Below the pieces are notes generated by a model, which saw only the letters and a list, made by a program, of their open reading frames with translations, did no database searches and was not told the origin of the DNA. From positions 142,418 through 206,417 of the forward strand of contig NW_003314313.1 in the NCBI RefSeq assembly GCF_000143415.4: a stretch of DNA of 64,000 nucleotides, given 5' to 3'. Below are positions 36,244 through 46,377 of the stretch, piece after piece. The position numbers were made by a program, and so were the translations under genes. How positions within the stretch are numbered: the first letter of the stretch is position 1; every line of letters starts with the position of its first letter. This DNA comes from Selaginella moellendorffii. Lineage: Eukaryota; Streptophyta; Lycopodiopsida; Selaginellales; Selaginellaceae.

Positions 36244-38022
36244 ATGAAGGCGGTAGGACCTGGAGCAGGACTGGGATTGGCTCCCGTTGTGGGTGTTGCC
36301 ACTGCGAGCAAGAAGAAGCGCGAGTATAAGCTCACGAATCGACTCCAGGAAGGCAAGCGACCACTCTATGCCATCGCGTTTAATTTCTTGGATATGAGAT
36401 ATCACAATACCTTTGCTTCCGCCGGTGGAAACAGAGTAAGCAAAGTTCTTGTTATCCAATCTTGTTAGCTCCAATGTTGTTTTTTCCAGATTACAGTCTA
36501 TCAGTGCTTGGAAGGAGGTGCTGTGGCCGTGCTACAGGCTTATGTCGATGAGGATGTAAGTTTTTTCTGTAAATCCATTCTTTCAATCGACCCACATTCC
36601 TCTAGAAAGACGAATCGTTTTACACAGTTACTTGGGCCTGCGATCTCAGTGGCTTGCCTTTGCTCATTGCGAGCGGAAGCAACGGGATTATACGCGTTAT
36701 AGACTGCGGAATGGAGAGATTGTCGAAGGTTCGGCTTTTACGATTTGGTGGTCGTGCTGAGTTGCTGATATCCATAGCTGCGTTTCAGAGCTTTGTTGGG
36801 CATGGAGATTCTATCAATGAGTTAAGGACGCAGAGTCAGAACCCGTTTTTGATAGCGTCTGCAAGCAAGGTAAAATATTGAGTGATCACTTGTGTTTTCT
36901 ATCAACATGTTTTACCTTGCCAGGATGAATCTATACGACTTTGGAATCTACAAACAGGTGTCTGCATCTTAATATTTGGTGGAGCTGGCGGTCATCGGAA
37001 CGAAGTACTTAGTGTGGTAAATGAAGTCCTTTTTGTTTTTTTATTTTCATATGTTTTTCGACAGGACTTCCATCCATCCAATACATTTCTTCTAGCTAGC
37101 TGTGGAATGGACAACAGTATAAAGATCTGGTCGTTTAAAGGTTCGTTCAAAAGCTTGACACATCCCCAAATTGATTTGCTCTGTGCATCCAGATTTTTGG
37201 ATATATGTGGAGCAATCTAAAACCTGGACTGACGTATCCTCTCGTTTTCCCACCAAATACGTGCAATTTCCGGTATGCAGCCACGTTCATCCTACTTATA
37301 AAAAGCTGTAGATTTTTAACGCAGTTGTACACTCAAACTACGTGGATTGTACTAGGTGGCTCGGCGACTTTGTCTTGTCCAAGGTTAAGCAAGTCCTTTA
37401 TTTTAACTTCTACCACAAATGATTTTTGTATTCGCAGAGTGTGGATAATGAAATCGTTTTGTGGGAACCAATCTTCAGAGAGCATTCTTCCAACGACGTG
37501 AGCCTCTATTTTTTTTATTTTCATTTTTCTAGAACGGGCAATATCATTATCTCGTAAACAGGGTGCTGTAGATGTCATCCAGAAGTACCCAGTGCCAGAC
37601 TGCGACATATGGTTTATAAAATTCTCGTGTGACTTTTACTTCAGTACCATGTCAATAGGTAAAAGCCCGCAGGCGATATCTTATAACTTTCTCGCGACTC
37701 TACTTTTCTTATCTGTGTGACAGGCAACAGGGAAGGCAAGGTTGTTGTTTGGGATCTCCAATCCAGTCCTCCGGGCTTCGTTGCAAAGTAAGATCTTATT
37801 GTTGTCGAGCTGAATGAAGAAACGTGCATTGCATGCAGGCTCTCACATTCGCAGTGCAAGTCGCCCATAAGACAAACAGCAACTTCTGTGGATGGAAGGT
37901 ACCAATTCTTCTCATTCTTTCATCATTTTTCGGTGCTTGATGGTTTATCTGCTTTTGGCTGTAGCACCATCCTGTGCTGCTGTGAAGACGGCAGCATTTG
38001 GCGCTGGGACTCTGCACCGTGA
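36244..38022 (+). CDS. FIE: FIE, WD40 subunit of Polycomb repressive complex 2
   Basis: Thirteen exons (36244-36435, 36490-36555, 36606-36728, 36789-36869, 36924-37016, 37065-37140, 37193-37272, 37312-37383, 37438-37497, 37562-37658, 37724-37787, 37839-37898, 37965-38022) give 373 residues against 369 in Arabidopsis. ESC/EED/FIE proteins bind H3K27me3 and hold the E(z) methyltransferase. Landmarks include [105 protein letters not shown] and [13 protein letters not shown]. Intron 7 is only 39 nt (37273-37311); its acceptor was set by the family sequence [15 protein letters not shown]. The promoter must lie in or just after the upstream PPR gene. The last exon is copied at 39520-39580. Confidence 0.95.
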
Positions 38023-38302
38023 CGATCAACTCAAAATTCCCAGCGGGTATTTTGTTTTTTGGTAAAGCTAGCTCTAATGGTTTATTTACAGGATCTTTAC
38101 AATATAGTTCGGTACGCGTACATATACAAGACTTGAACTTGAGATCAAAGGAGTGAATTATTTGATTTGCATCTGATTTTGGTAAGGTCGGTAAGCTGTT
38201 GGACTTTTTGGGCACTGCCTCTAAATAAAAGGGCACCTCGTTATCTTTGCATTTGTAGTGCTTAGTGAGATTTTATAGTGCTTAGTGATTATTCATCAAA
38301 AA

Positions 38303-38815
38303 ATGGCTTGCAATCTGCCATCCGTGTTAGCAATGCTGGTCATGATCTCTCTGGTTTCAAGCTGCACGGCAGACAGTTCTATAACTTGTTAGTAATTTGA
38401 TCTCAAGGAAAAGCTTAACGCTGTGGTTCTAATCGATCTTTCTCTTGCTGTGCTTGCAGTTGGTAACATCACCAAAGACTTTGTCACGATCCAGCAAAAG
38501 CTCCAGTATTGCAACAAGACATACCCGCAAGCTTCAGGCTTCTTGTCTCCACTCATCGACTACGCTGGCTTGGGCACCACGGGCAGTCCTCCAAGTCTCA
38601 TCGCCGTCCTGCGCGGGATCATAGACCTCCTCGATGATTTGCTGTTTGCAAACTTTGGGAGCACTCCAAAGCTGCCACCCGGTTTCTCATCATGCCTCCA
38701 GGAAGTGATCGACAGGCTACTCCGTCTTTTATACTCCACCACTGGAACTTACAGGATTCTCGTCTCGTTCTTGCTCGCAAGTGTATACCTCGTCAAAGGC
38801 ATCTTGGCTCCTTGA
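38303..38815 (+). CDS. Small secreted orphan protein, copy 1
   Basis: Two exons (38303-38387, 38460-38815) give 146 residues. The signal peptide ends near SSCTADS. The mature protein is helical and fairly hydrophobic: ITKDFVTIQQKLQYCNKTYP, SPLIDYAGLGTTGSPPSL, LLDDLLFANFGSTPKLPPGF, SSCLQEVIDRLL and a hydrophobic C-terminal stretch ending VKGILAP. There are two Cys and one N-glycosylation site (CNKT) in the mature part. I do not recognise the family. A near-identical tandem copy is at 39752-40261. Confidence 0.7.
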
Positions 38816-38930
38816 GGCGAGAAGATCTTCCGTTAGTTTGAGAAACGAGCATAGGCCATCTCTACATTGATATGAATAATAGTAATAATACTAAGATGCA
38901 AACCAATAATTGAATTATATTTCTATACAA

Positions 38931-39600
38931 GCCCTCCTCTTTTCCTCTGAAAAATCATCCATCGTTTTAGTATGGTCTTCATGCCAGGCCTGCGCCAGTG
39001 TTGAGAAAGTGGCAACCTCGGGTGGGCGAAAGAAAGCAATGCGTTCATGGTTTTATTTGATGGTTTCCATCCACAGATCGTGCAGCTAGGCCTATGGTTT
39101 TGATGACACATATACCATTGTTTAGACCAGACAACACACAATGTGGATTCGATAGAGCGTCCGATAGAGCGTCCTGTGAAGCAAACAAAGTTACCATGTT
39201 AACGAAGAGAGAGAAAAAAAACAAGAAAAGAAATGCTTTCATACCATGCATTGTTAAAATCTTGCCTCTCGTCCAAATGGTCGGGCCATTGACGGTTCTC
39301 GCCACAGTGAACTTTTCTGTCTATATGATGCTGGTGATGAAAGACTGGACGTTGTTCTCTCGGCTTCTCAAACTAGCTCCACTTCTCTTAAATGTCTTTC
39401 CAGATCCAGTGCTTCCAAATTGGTCGCGAGCTTCGCGCTTAAGTGATCGATGGCCTCGTTTTAAGCTTGTTTCTCCTGTATGGATTGATTGATGGTTTCT
39501 CTGCTTTTTCTTTTCCGGTAGCACCATCCTGTGCTGCTATGAAGACGACAGAATTTGGCGCTGGGACTCTCCACCGTGACGACCAACTCAAAAATTGATT
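38931..39600. pseudogene. Mosaic of duplicated fragments of neighbouring genes
   Basis: From left to right: 38931-39000 copies the 3' end of the DUF1218 gene (40410-40505); 39000-39170 copies phosphoesterase exons 6-7 (about 32750-32915); 39175-39262 is an inverted copy of about 33435-33522; 39263-39483 copies about 33935-34172 (the phosphoesterase 3' end and the start of the PPR gene); 39490-39600 copies the last exon of FIE (about 37940-38035). None can be expressed as the original protein. Confidence 0.85.
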
Positions 39601-39751
39601 TGATTTTGGTTTTGGTTTTGGTAAGGTCGGTAAGCGGTATCACCCTGGACTTTTTGTACACTTCCTCCTAATAAACCCGCACTCGTTGTCTTTGCAGTTA
39701 TAGCGCTTGCTTAGTGAAATTTTATAGTGCTTAGTGATTATTCATCAAAAA

Positions 39752-40261
39752 ATGGCTTCCATTCTACCATCCGTGTTAGCAATGCTGGTCATGATCTCTC
39801 TGGTTTCAAGCTGCACGGCAGACAGTTATACTTGTTAGTAGCTTGATCTCAAGAAAAAACTTAACGCTGTGTTTCTAATCGATCTTTCTCTTGCTGTGCT
39901 TGCAGCTGGTAACATCACCAAAGACTTCATCACGATCCAGCAAAAGCTCCAGTATTGCAACAAGACATACCCGCAAGCTTCGGCCTTCTTGTCTCCACTC
40001 ATCGACTACGCTGGCTTGGGCACCACGGGCAGTCCTCCAAGTTTCATCGACGTCCTGCGCGGGATCATAGCCCTCCTCGATGATTTCCTGTTCGCAAACT
40101 TTGGGAGCACTCCAACGCTGCCACCCGGTTTCTCATCATGCCTCCAGGAAGTGATCGACAAGCTACTCTGCCTTCTCTACTCCACCACTGGAACTTACAG
40201 GATTCTCGTCTCGTTCTTGCTCGCAAGTGTATACCTCGTCAAAGGCATCTTGGTTCCTTGA
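39752..40261 (+). CDS. Small secreted orphan protein, copy 2
   Basis: Two exons (39752-39833, 39906-40261) give 145 residues, very close to copy 1, with the same intron position and phase. It starts MASILPSVLAML; the mature part differs at a few sites (for example FLSPLIDYAGL kept, SLIAVLRG to SFIDVLRG, and an extra Cys in KLLCLLY). The reading frame is intact, so both copies are likely functional. The gene sits between the FIE-exon fragment and the 3' end of the DUF1218 gene, mirroring the arrangement of copy 1. Confidence 0.7.
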
Positions 40262-40458
40262 GGCGAGAAAGCTCTTCAGAAAGTTTGAGAAAAATCCAAA
40301 GGCCGAAAACATTTGGTATGGTTTCTAGAAATAACAGTATTGATACTGATATTAAGGTGCAAACCAATGATTGATTCAAGGACTATATCTCTATACTAGC
40401 TAGCAAAATGCCCCTCGTCTTTCCACTGGAATGGAAAATCATCCATCTTCTTCGTCTT

Positions 40459-41338
40459 TTAGTATGGTCTTGGATATGGCGTCATGCCCACGCCGGGGCC
40501 TCCGCCAGTGTTGTAAGTCTGCCATGCGTTTTCCTGGGATTTGACGAAGCACAAGTAGTAGCCTTCGCTCAGGAGCAGCGTGAAGAAGGTGAACGCGGCG
40601 CCGGCGGAGAAGACTCCCTTCCTCAGCGTCTTGCAGTCTAGATCGAACGCGCCCTGGTAGCCGCGAGAGCGCGTGCGGTACGCTGCTCGTGTCGATCCGG
40701 CCAAGAGGCAGAGCTCGGCGACCACGAAAGTGAACCTGGAAAGATCACGGGGAAAAGAAGAATCAGAACTTTCCCAGCTGCCAAGTCTATGGAGTGATAA
40801 ATGATACGAAGGAAACATCAAACCATACAGCCAGTGAAGAAGTTGGACTGTGGAGATAGATGGGAAGAAAATGCTTCGATGGTTTTGGATTGATGGAACG
40901 GGAATTGATGGTCGAAGAACTGAGATGAATTGAGAGAGATGGGCTTACCAGGAAAGGATGAAGAACACGACCGCGGCAACTCTGGATCCCCCAGGACGAA
41001 GTGGCGAGGAGCAACACAGGCAGCGAGTGACACCAGTGATGATAAGCTGACCCAAGAGCAAGAACAGGAACGCTCCAATGCCGAGACCAGTGGCAATGTC
41101 CTTGCTGTACCGGCAAGTAGTATAGGAATCACTCACGTCCGTCTCAATCGTGACCTGGTCGTGGTACCACACGAAGAAAGGAACGTTCAAAGCCAAATAT
41201 TTCCGGGACAAATCTGGGAGAGAAAGAACTTACGTGATTTCTCCGCGACTCCGCTCCAATCGCCAGCCCAAAAGCAATGATGTCAAACACCAGCGTCGCC
41301 AAGATCACAAAATACGAGGCGCCATAAGCAGACCCCAT
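40459..41338 (-). CDS. DUF1218 four-helix membrane protein
   Basis: Three exons (41338-41234, 41154-40949, 40735-40459) give 195 residues. Four hydrophobic helices: VILATLVFDIIAFGLAI, IGAFLFLLLGQLIIT, VAAVVFFILSW...VVAELCLLAG and AFTFFTLLLSEGYYLC. AESRRN after helix 1, CRYSKDIATGLG before helix 2 and Cys pairs in the loop are typical of plant DUF1218 proteins, some of which (MWL family) influence cell-wall lignin. The C-terminus is Gly/Pro/Tyr-rich. The function here is unknown. Confidence 0.85.
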
Positions 41339-41924
41339 GATCTCGCTACCTGATCAAGCGCTGTGAGAATTCGCACAAGGAAAGGAAATGGCGGAGATCT
41401 GGGCCCTAGAGCTCGAAATACTGCCCGCATTCCACGAAATCTCAAGAAAAGAGAAGAGAATGCGTGGGAAAACACCGGGCACTGCGAGATGCCAAGCAAA
41501 GCCGCGGCGGATCTAGAGGAGCTTGCTTACCAGTGTGGATTGAAGCGCCAGACCAAGGATCGCAGCTAGGGCGCGGCGCGTCTTCGTGCGCTCCTCCTCG
41601 GGCTTCGATAATCTCGCGTTTGACGCAAACCTCCGATGGATGTAACACGTGGACGGCCACAACCGACACTGCTAAAGAGGTCTGGGGTTCGAATCGCGCC
41701 AAGGAGGATAAAGACACTCCACCCTCTGTTTGGTAGCTAGATTGCCAGTGACAGTTTAGCTATAGTATATCGCGATAGATGCTATAGCTCAAATCTAATG
41801 CTATAGCTCAAATAGCTCAAAAATTCTGGCAATCTTGGGTGATCCTCCACGAAGTATTTTGAGAACTTGGGTCTCTTATAGATTGGTGTTCTTGTTTGAG
41901 GAGTCTATACGATGAGTCTCTCCA
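41339..41924. other. Spacer between DUF1218 and PPR genes
   Basis: No convincing gene. A short run of TAGCTCAAAT-type repeats lies at about 41785-41822. A T-loop-like GGTTCGAATC at 41686 is not part of a foldable tRNA. Confidence 0.4.
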
Positions 41925-43895
41925 ATGGTGGCACTCTTGAGCGAGCTCCGAGCGTGTCTAAAACGGTGTTGCGATTTGAGAGACTTATCGACCGGCAAAA
42001 GTATTCACGAGTGGATCTCGCAAAGCGAGTACAGAGACCACAAGGGCCTGGCGAGCCAGCTCGTTCTTCTGTACGGGAGGTGCGGCCGCGTCGACGAGGC
42101 ACGTACGGTGTTTGATTCCATCCATGATCCGAATCTACAAGCGTGGAACACTATGACGAATGCGTATGCCCAGAACGGGTATATTGCAACGGCAGAGGAG
42201 ATGTTTCACTTGACGAAGAACAAAGATGTTATCTCCTGGAACTCAATGATTTCTGCTTACAATATCAACTCGCAATTGCCAAATGCTAGCAAGTTTTTCG
42301 CGAAAATGCCTGCTTCTAATGTTACGACTTGGAACACTATGATCACAGCCTTTGCCGAAGATGGGTATTTGTTCCAAGCGAAAGAACTTTTTCTATCTAT
42401 GAAAGAGAGAGATGTAATATCATGGAACGCCTTGTTGAAAGGATTTGCGTTAGAAGGATCCGTCATGTCAGTGAGGTTCCTATTTTTCTTGATGCCTCAG
42501 AGGACACTCCTTTCATGGAGTGTGATGTTTCATGCGTGTGCCCAGGGAAGGTTCCATGACGAGACTTTAGAAATCTTTCAGGCTATGCCCGAGCACAACT
42601 CGATCCTCTGGAATACTTTGATATCCTCATATGCCCAGAAATCTTCTCATATCGACACAGTCAAACTACTTTTTGATGACATGCCTGAGCGAGATGCCAT
42701 CTCCTGGAACACGCTTTTCGAAGCATATGCCCGTGGGGGATACCATGAAAAAAGCAAGCTTATCTTTGCAAAGATGCCGGAAAGGAGCAGTGTAGCTTGG
42801 ACCATTATGCTGCAGGTATATGCCGACAACAATGAGCTAGAAGAAGTGAAGAAGACTTTTGAAACAATGCAGGGCCATCAGGACAATGTGTGCAAGACAA
42901 CTACGATCTTGGCGTATGCCCAAAACGGGCATCTCAGGGATTCCAAGGAAATCTTTGATCATATGACCCAACGCGACGTGATATCCTGGACTGCAATGTG
43001 CAATTCATATGTCCTGAACTACATTGTTTGCGATGCAAAGGTGACGTTCGATCGGATGCCTGCATGGAGCCTTGTGACACTAAACGCAATTTTAACTGCG
43101 TATTTCCAAAACCATCTCCTAGAATCGGCAGCGCAGCTGTTTGGTACAATGCCCGAAAGAGATGTTGTGTCTTGGAATGCGATTCTCTCCGGCTATGGAC
43201 AGAACCAAAGCTTCAAAGAAGGGATCAAAGCGTACACTTTGATGCCTGGACACAATGCCGTGTCGTGGACAAGCATGATCGCAATGTTTGGGTGCAATGG
43301 AAAAGTAGTAGAAGCGAAGGAAATCTTCGATCTGATGCGTGAGAGGGCATCACTGGCGTGGAACTGCATGCTTGGCACGTATGCCCAGTCTGGGCATCTG
43401 GAGAAAGCAAAGTTCTCTTTCATAGTTATGCCGTTTCATAGCCCAACTACGGTGGACATTATGATTTCCATGCATGCTCACTCGGGGAACTTTGGTGATG
43501 CGATACGAATTCTCTGCCACCTTTGTTTGCAAGGCCTAATGCCCACCGACATGACCTTTCTGGGCATCTTGAGCGGATGCAACCACGTTGGGCTTCTTGG
43601 TCTTGGGCGCGAGTGTTTTGTAGAAATGCAGGGTGATTACAGCATTGCTCCCAGCAAGCAGCACTTTAGCTGCATGGTGGACGTGTTGGGTCGAGCGGGA
43701 CAAATGGAACTTTGCGAGGATTTGATCAAGCATATGCCCTTTTTGCCGGACTCGATTGCATGGATCTCACTCCTGGCATCAAGTAAGATCAACAAGGATC
43801 AAGATTTTGCTAGGCTTGCATCTCGAGAGCTCCAGAACTTGATACCCAACCAAAGTGCACCATATCTGTTGCTCTCCAGTACTATAGTTGTGTAA
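41925..43895 (+). CDS. Pentatricopeptide repeat protein, PLS type
   Basis: Intronless, 656 residues. A first block with ACLKRCCDLRDLSTGKSIHEWI and LVLLYGRCGRVDEARTVFDSI is followed by about 15 short (S-type) repeats of the form DVISWN.M...YAQNG....A...F..MP(E/A)R. It ends after SCMVDVLGRAGQMELCEDLI and LLSSTIVV, so it lacks E/E+/DYW domains. The dominance of about 31-residue repeats is typical of lycophyte PLS proteins. The target is probably organellar RNA, although no obvious transit peptide is seen. Confidence 0.9.
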   Translation: MVALLSELRACLKRCCDLRDLSTGKSIHEWISQSEYRDHKGLASQLVLLYGRCGRVDEARTVFDSIHDPNLQAWNTMTNAYAQNGYIATAEEMFHLTKNKDVISWNSMISAYNINSQLPNASKFFAKMPASNVTTWNTMITAFAEDGYLFQAKELFLSMKERDVISWNALLKGFALEGSVMSVRFLFFLMPQRTLLSWSVMFHACAQGRFHDETLEIFQAMPEHNSILWNTLISSYAQKSSHIDTVKLLFDDMPERDAISWNTLFEAYARGGYHEKSKLIFAKMPERSSVAWTIMLQVYADNNELEEVKKTFETMQGHQDNVCKTTTILAYAQNGHLRDSKEIFDHMTQRDVISWTAMCNSYVLNYIVCDAKVTFDRMPAWSLVTLNAILTAYFQNHLLESAAQLFGTMPERDVVSWNAILSGYGQNQSFKEGIKAYTLMPGHNAVSWTSMIAMFGCNGKVVEAKEIFDLMRERASLAWNCMLGTYAQSGHLEKAKFSFIVMPFHSPTTVDIMISMHAHSGNFGDAIRILCHLCLQGLMPTDMTFLGILSGCNHVGLLGLGRECFVEMQGDYSIAPSKQHFSCMVDVLGRAGQMELCEDLIKHMPFLPDSIAWISLLASSKINKDQDFARLASRELQNLIPNQSAPYLLLSSTIVV

Positions 43896-43967
43896 CACTT
43901 CGAAAATTCTATATCAGTTTCAGTTTCTTAACTTTATAATTACAAATTAGTCATACTTTTCTGATTT

Positions 43968-46289
43968 CTAAGGACATTTTCTTTGGACATACGATGGCCC
44001 GTGTTCTTCGTACCTGCGCTTGTTTGAGAAAAGCTCAGAGACCCGAACGAGGGAAAGAATGAAATCTTACTCTGCTTTAGAGAACCACATCTGCTGGAAC
44101 GACCCCAAAGAAGCGAGAATACTTCCACCAATCCATACGCTGAAAGGAAACCGCACATTTATGGGTGAGGAGAGGTGTTCAAAATGTATCTATTACCTGA
44201 AGCGTCTCTCGATTGTGTTCCCACTTGCAAGAACCTTGACGCGAGCTGCTTGTGGTGCTTCCTGGAATAAATTTGTGTGTGAAACTCCCGGAGAGAATTT
44301 GAGTCAGGCAAACCTCAACCAAGTCCTTTTCTAAACGCTCTTTCAATTGCTGCATTGATGCGGTTCCGCCGGCGAGCTGCACAGAGCAAAGTTCATAAGA
44401 TTTAAGATTTGCGAAAACTCAATTTCTCCTACCAAAATAGTGCTGAAGAGCTCTCTCCGGATATCAACATCGCATTTTCCTATGCAGTCGCTAACCTGGC
44501 GAGAAAAAGGAACCATAGCTCGAAGGAAAAATAGAATAAATATTTTTACCATCTGTGGTAGTCCGCGTAAGGTGAGCCCCGTATCAACACCATATTTCTC
44601 CATCCCAGGTATTGTCTGCTCCGAAAAACAAGAGTTGAAAAGCCTGGAAAACAGACAGCAAAGTTTACCTGTATCAAGGCAGGATTGAACATAAGGTCCG
44701 GAACCTTGAATCGTTCAGCGCCAACTTCAATCGTACTGCAGTGAGTTCAAAGTTCCATCAGAGTATCGAGATAAGAAGACTAACATACTGGCCATCGGGA
44801 AGCTCATACGGAGTTGTAGGAATGTTGGCATACGAGTGTTCTGCAGACACAAAGAATAACGCTCATATGGGAAGAAGGTGAAAACAAAAATCCAGTTTAC
44901 CATCGAAGATGCCATCCGGGACCCGGCAAACGGTTTCTTTGATATCCGCGGCAATCACTCTCTGATAGAGCAAAGGTCAGCATCTTCTAACTTCCAGCGA
45001 CAGCGAGTACCTGCATGTACCTACGATAGCTGTCGGTAGTGTTGGGAAAGTCGAGGTTCACAATCTGAAAGAAAAAGCATACAAAACGTACTGTCATTTG
45101 CGTTGAGCGTTTAAGAAAAAAACTTACTTCGAACTCCCCGTTCACAGGTTCTTTCTTTTTGAACGAATACCTTGGCCTGATCTGCAAAAAACTAGCCAGT
45201 AACTACCAAATGAATACAGAACCGAAGCCAAGACTTACATTGACATTCTTCGATTCCAAAATCTTCAAGAGGCAATCTGTGAGGACTTCCCCGCCAATTG
45301 GGGACCGGAGAACAGCCTGGAATCCAAATTAACACAAACAAGTTAAAGATCGGCAAACTCAACCTTGTGCAGAACATAGCCATCATGTACAGCAGCAACA
45401 GTAGTAGAACCGCCACCGCTGCAATCGTTCAACACCATGAATAGCTTTTCCAGCAAGAAAATAAATTACCAGTCAGCAACAAGCGACGTCGCTCGTCCAG
45501 ATGCGAACGAGGTGAGAACCTGAGAAAGAAGAGAGAGAAAGACAATCACACGAGATTGGAATGATAAATGAAGAAGACTAAAAGGAATAGAAACCACACT
45601 TACAGCATTCTTTGCAAGGAAGACCGCAGGCACACCATATTTTTCAAACATCAGCTCCACAGTCCTGCATCACCAAGAGTATGACATGAAATTTTAAGTT
45701 GAGAAACAGCTTACTTTTCTCTATGCTGTTGAGGATTAAAAGATGCCTCGGCAAGCAGCATTGGATGCTCTTTGGGATCTATAAGCAGCCGTTCCCTGGA
45801 AAAAGAAAAAGGAAAAAAAAAAGTTACTTCAGCCATTTCTGAGAAAAGATGAAGTAAAGACTTGAAAGCGTGATCCCAGATGCTCTCAACTATGTCCCAA
45901 TCTGCGACGAGACCATCTTTCAATGCAGAAGCAACCTGTCACAGAACAAAGCTTCAATTAAAAACAGGAAGAATGGCAGAAAAATACCTCCATGAAATCG
46001 CGTCTAAACTGTATTGCTTGATTTCCCACATAGTACGTGCTCGGTTTTTCTCCCACAGATCCTACAGCCTGGAAGAAATTCGCACAAAGAAGAAATGTGA
46101 TAAGATTCTAGCAAAATATCTCTTCTTACCGATGGAAAAACAGCTTTGGGAGCGTCCTCTCCAGCGTATCCCGCCTTGCAAGAATGCGATCCCAGATCCA
46201 CGACAATGGCGGATACCTCGTCTAATCACACGAGAATGGTCAAGATCCAGCATTGCCGCGCACAGAGCGAGCTCACCTCCGCCATACAT
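43968..46289 (-). CDS. ARP4: Actin-related protein 4 (chromatin remodelling)
   Basis: Twenty exons from 46289-46277 (only 13 nt, MYGG) to 44013-43968 close in phase to 414 residues. ARP4 is the actin-related subunit shared by SWI/SNF, SWR1/INO80 and NuA4. Landmarks: [167 protein letters not shown] and [13 protein letters not shown]. It is slightly shorter than the Arabidopsis protein, with a shorter acidic insertion near residue 45. It shares an 88-bp divergent promoter with CCT7. Confidence 0.94.
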
Positions 46290-46377
46290 CGCTTCCCTTT
46301 CGCCCTAGAGCCCAAAAAACCCTAAAACCTCGATAGCCGTTTAGGGCAGGGTTCTTGCTGGAAAGAAGGCGAGAGCG
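46290..46377. promoter_or_regulatory. Divergent ARP4 / CCT7 promoter
   Basis: 88 bp between the two start codons, with AAACCCTAAAACC near 46317 and a facing GTTTAGGG near 46340. Confidence 0.5.

Noticed and set aside
41640-41705. tRNA-like segment with GGTTCGAATC
   Set aside because: The T stem does not pair and no acceptor or anticodon stem can be drawn.
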